Positions 6,530 through 7,009 of a DNA stretch of 7,009 nt are shown one piece after another; position 1 is the first letter of the stretch, and the number at the start of each line of letters is the position of its first letter. Source of the DNA: JALYXS01 sp051003795 (GTDB lineage Bacteria; Acidobacteriota; Terriglobia; Bryobacterales; Bryobacteraceae); the NCBI GenBank assembly GCA_051003795.1, contig JBPCKZ010000189.1, positions 1 through 7,009 on the forward strand, in the 5' to 3' direction. The notes under the pieces are model-generated. The model searched no databases and had not been told where the DNA came from. It worked only from the letters and a program-made list of their open reading frames with translations. The position numbers and the translations under genes are program-made.

Positions 6530-6915
6530 AACTTCTCCTGGATACCAACGTTTTTCTCTGGGCTTTTAATCGCCCGAATAAGCTTTCCGTTAAGGCGCGT
6601 CAGGCGATGTCGGATCGATCCAACGAACTCGTCGTGAGTTGTATATCAATTTGGGAAATCGTCAACAAGGTCGCCGCCGGCAAGTTGCAGACTTCCGCCA
6701 GACCCGAGGACTTCAACCGCTATTGCGACGATCTTGGGATTGCTCGAATTCTTTCCGTCGAAGCCAGTCATGTATATCAATTGCGTGCATTGCCCTCGGC
6801 CCACGCGGACCCGTTCGATCGAATGCTCGTCGCCCAAGCGCAAGTCGAGGGTCTGCGCTTCGTCTCCTCCGATTCCGTCATTGCGGAACATTACCTGCCG
6901 GATGTGATCTGGTGA
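6526..6915 (+). CDS. vapC: PIN-domain toxin, VapC family ribonuclease
   Basis: A 129-residue PIN-domain protein, a Mg-dependent endoribonuclease toxin that in known VapC proteins cleaves tRNA or rRNA; the target here cannot be read from sequence. The acidic active-site set is visible: D6 in LLLDTNVFLWAF, E44 in SIWEIVNKVAAGKL, D95 and D98 in HADPFDRMLVAQA, and D116 in FVSSDSVIAEH. The C-terminus YLPDVIW is typical of the subfamily. The start is GTG at 6526 within GTGA, overlapping the antitoxin TGA by 4 bases. No good ribosome binding site precedes it, so translation is probably coupled to the antitoxin and keeps toxin yield below antitoxin. An in-frame TTG at 6478 would add 16 residues with no family resemblance and is not favoured. 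The gene ends in tandem TGA TAA stops (6913-6918). All key residues are intact, so the toxin is probably active. Confidence 0.9.
   Translation: MKLLLDTNVFLWAFNRPNKLSVKARQAMSDRSNELVVSCISIWEIVNKVAAGKLQTSARPEDFNRYCDDLGIARILSVEASHVYQLRALPSAHADPFDRMLVAQAQVEGLRFVSSDSVIAEHYLPDVIW
6640..6651 (+). repeat. 12-bp direct repeat, copy 1, inside vapC
   Basis: TGTATATCAATT occurs here and again at 6771-6782, exactly, 131 bases apart, in different reading frames (CISI here, VYQL there). Both copies are AT-rich islands in the gene. Protein conservation does not explain the identity because the frames differ. Function unknown. Confidence 0.5.
6771..6782 (+). repeat. 12-bp direct repeat, copy 2, inside vapC
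   Basis: Second exact copy of TGTATATCAATT (first at 6640-6651). It encodes part of HVYQLR in the toxin frame. It may be chance. Confidence 0.5.
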
Positions 6916-7009
6916 TAAGATTCCTGCTTGCGGACGGCAGTCGTGGGCGTTTCGGTTGGTAGCGTGGCAGGGCTGATGGCTTACGCGGTTCGGGGGCCCT
7001 CGTCCCGTG
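6916..7009. other. Right-edge intergenic DNA, no gene supported
   Basis: After the toxin stop a GTG at 6912 opens a reading frame of only 16 codons, ending at TAG near 6960, with no recognisable product. The remainder is GC-rich, with no clear hairpin plus T-tract, tRNA or promoter. A following gene may begin beyond the window. Confidence 0.4.

Noticed and set aside
6912..6962. Small GTG-initiated open frame after the toxin
   Set aside because: Only 16 codons, no clear ribosome binding site and no recognisable product.
1..7009. CRISPR array, tRNA, rRNA or insertion sequence
   Set aside because: I saw no regularly spaced repeats, no cloverleaf-like sequence, no rRNA signature and no transposase-like coding sequence anywhere in the window.

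Overview
The window looks like chromosomal DNA of a GC-rich, soil-type Gram-negative bacterium, most likely an acidobacterium of the Solibacter/Bryobacter kind. Three things point that way: a DUF1553 gene followed directly by a Tat-exported DUF1501 gene, a long fused 2-oxoglutarate dehydrogenase/decarboxylase carrying an E2-like domain, and a Phd/VapC toxin-antitoxin pair. Verrucomicrobia or Planctomycetes would also carry DUF1553/DUF1501 pairs, so the assignment is an inference from gene content and not a measured placement.

Layout from left to right. Positions 1-203 hold the upstream part of a DUF1549/DUF1553 (PSD1-type) protein, but no plus-strand frame reads through it: recognisable family-like fragments lie in different frames and a TGA at 114-116 interrupts the frame that leads into the intact part. 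Positions 204-1130 (+) are the well-conserved DUF1553 C-terminal part. After 9 bases containing AGGAG comes a complete DUF1501 gene (1140-2519, +) with a twin-arginine signal. The two form a transcription unit of the kind abundant in Solibacter-like and planctomycete genomes; the biochemical role of such pairs is not established.

A short 81-bp convergent gap (2520-2600), with a palindrome on the DUF1501 stop codon and an imperfect stem-loop, separates this unit from a 1191-residue minus-strand gene (2601-6176). That gene is a TCA-cycle enzyme that fuses an E2-like acyltransferase domain to a thiamine-diphosphate E1 component, as in mycobacterial Kgd and corynebacterial OdhA.

A 104-bp divergent spacer (6177-6280) serves the dehydrogenase gene leftwards and a toxin-antitoxin operon rightwards. 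The operon has a perfect TATAAT only 10 bases before the antitoxin ATG, suggesting a leaderless or nearly leaderless mRNA. The antitoxin (82 aa, Phd/YefM type) and the PIN-domain toxin (129 aa, VapC type) overlap by 4 bases. The last 94 bases contain no gene I can support.

I see no wholly new system here. The points most worth checking are the broken left end of the DUF1553 gene, the apparently leaderless antitoxin promoter, and an exact 12-base repeat inside the toxin gene.
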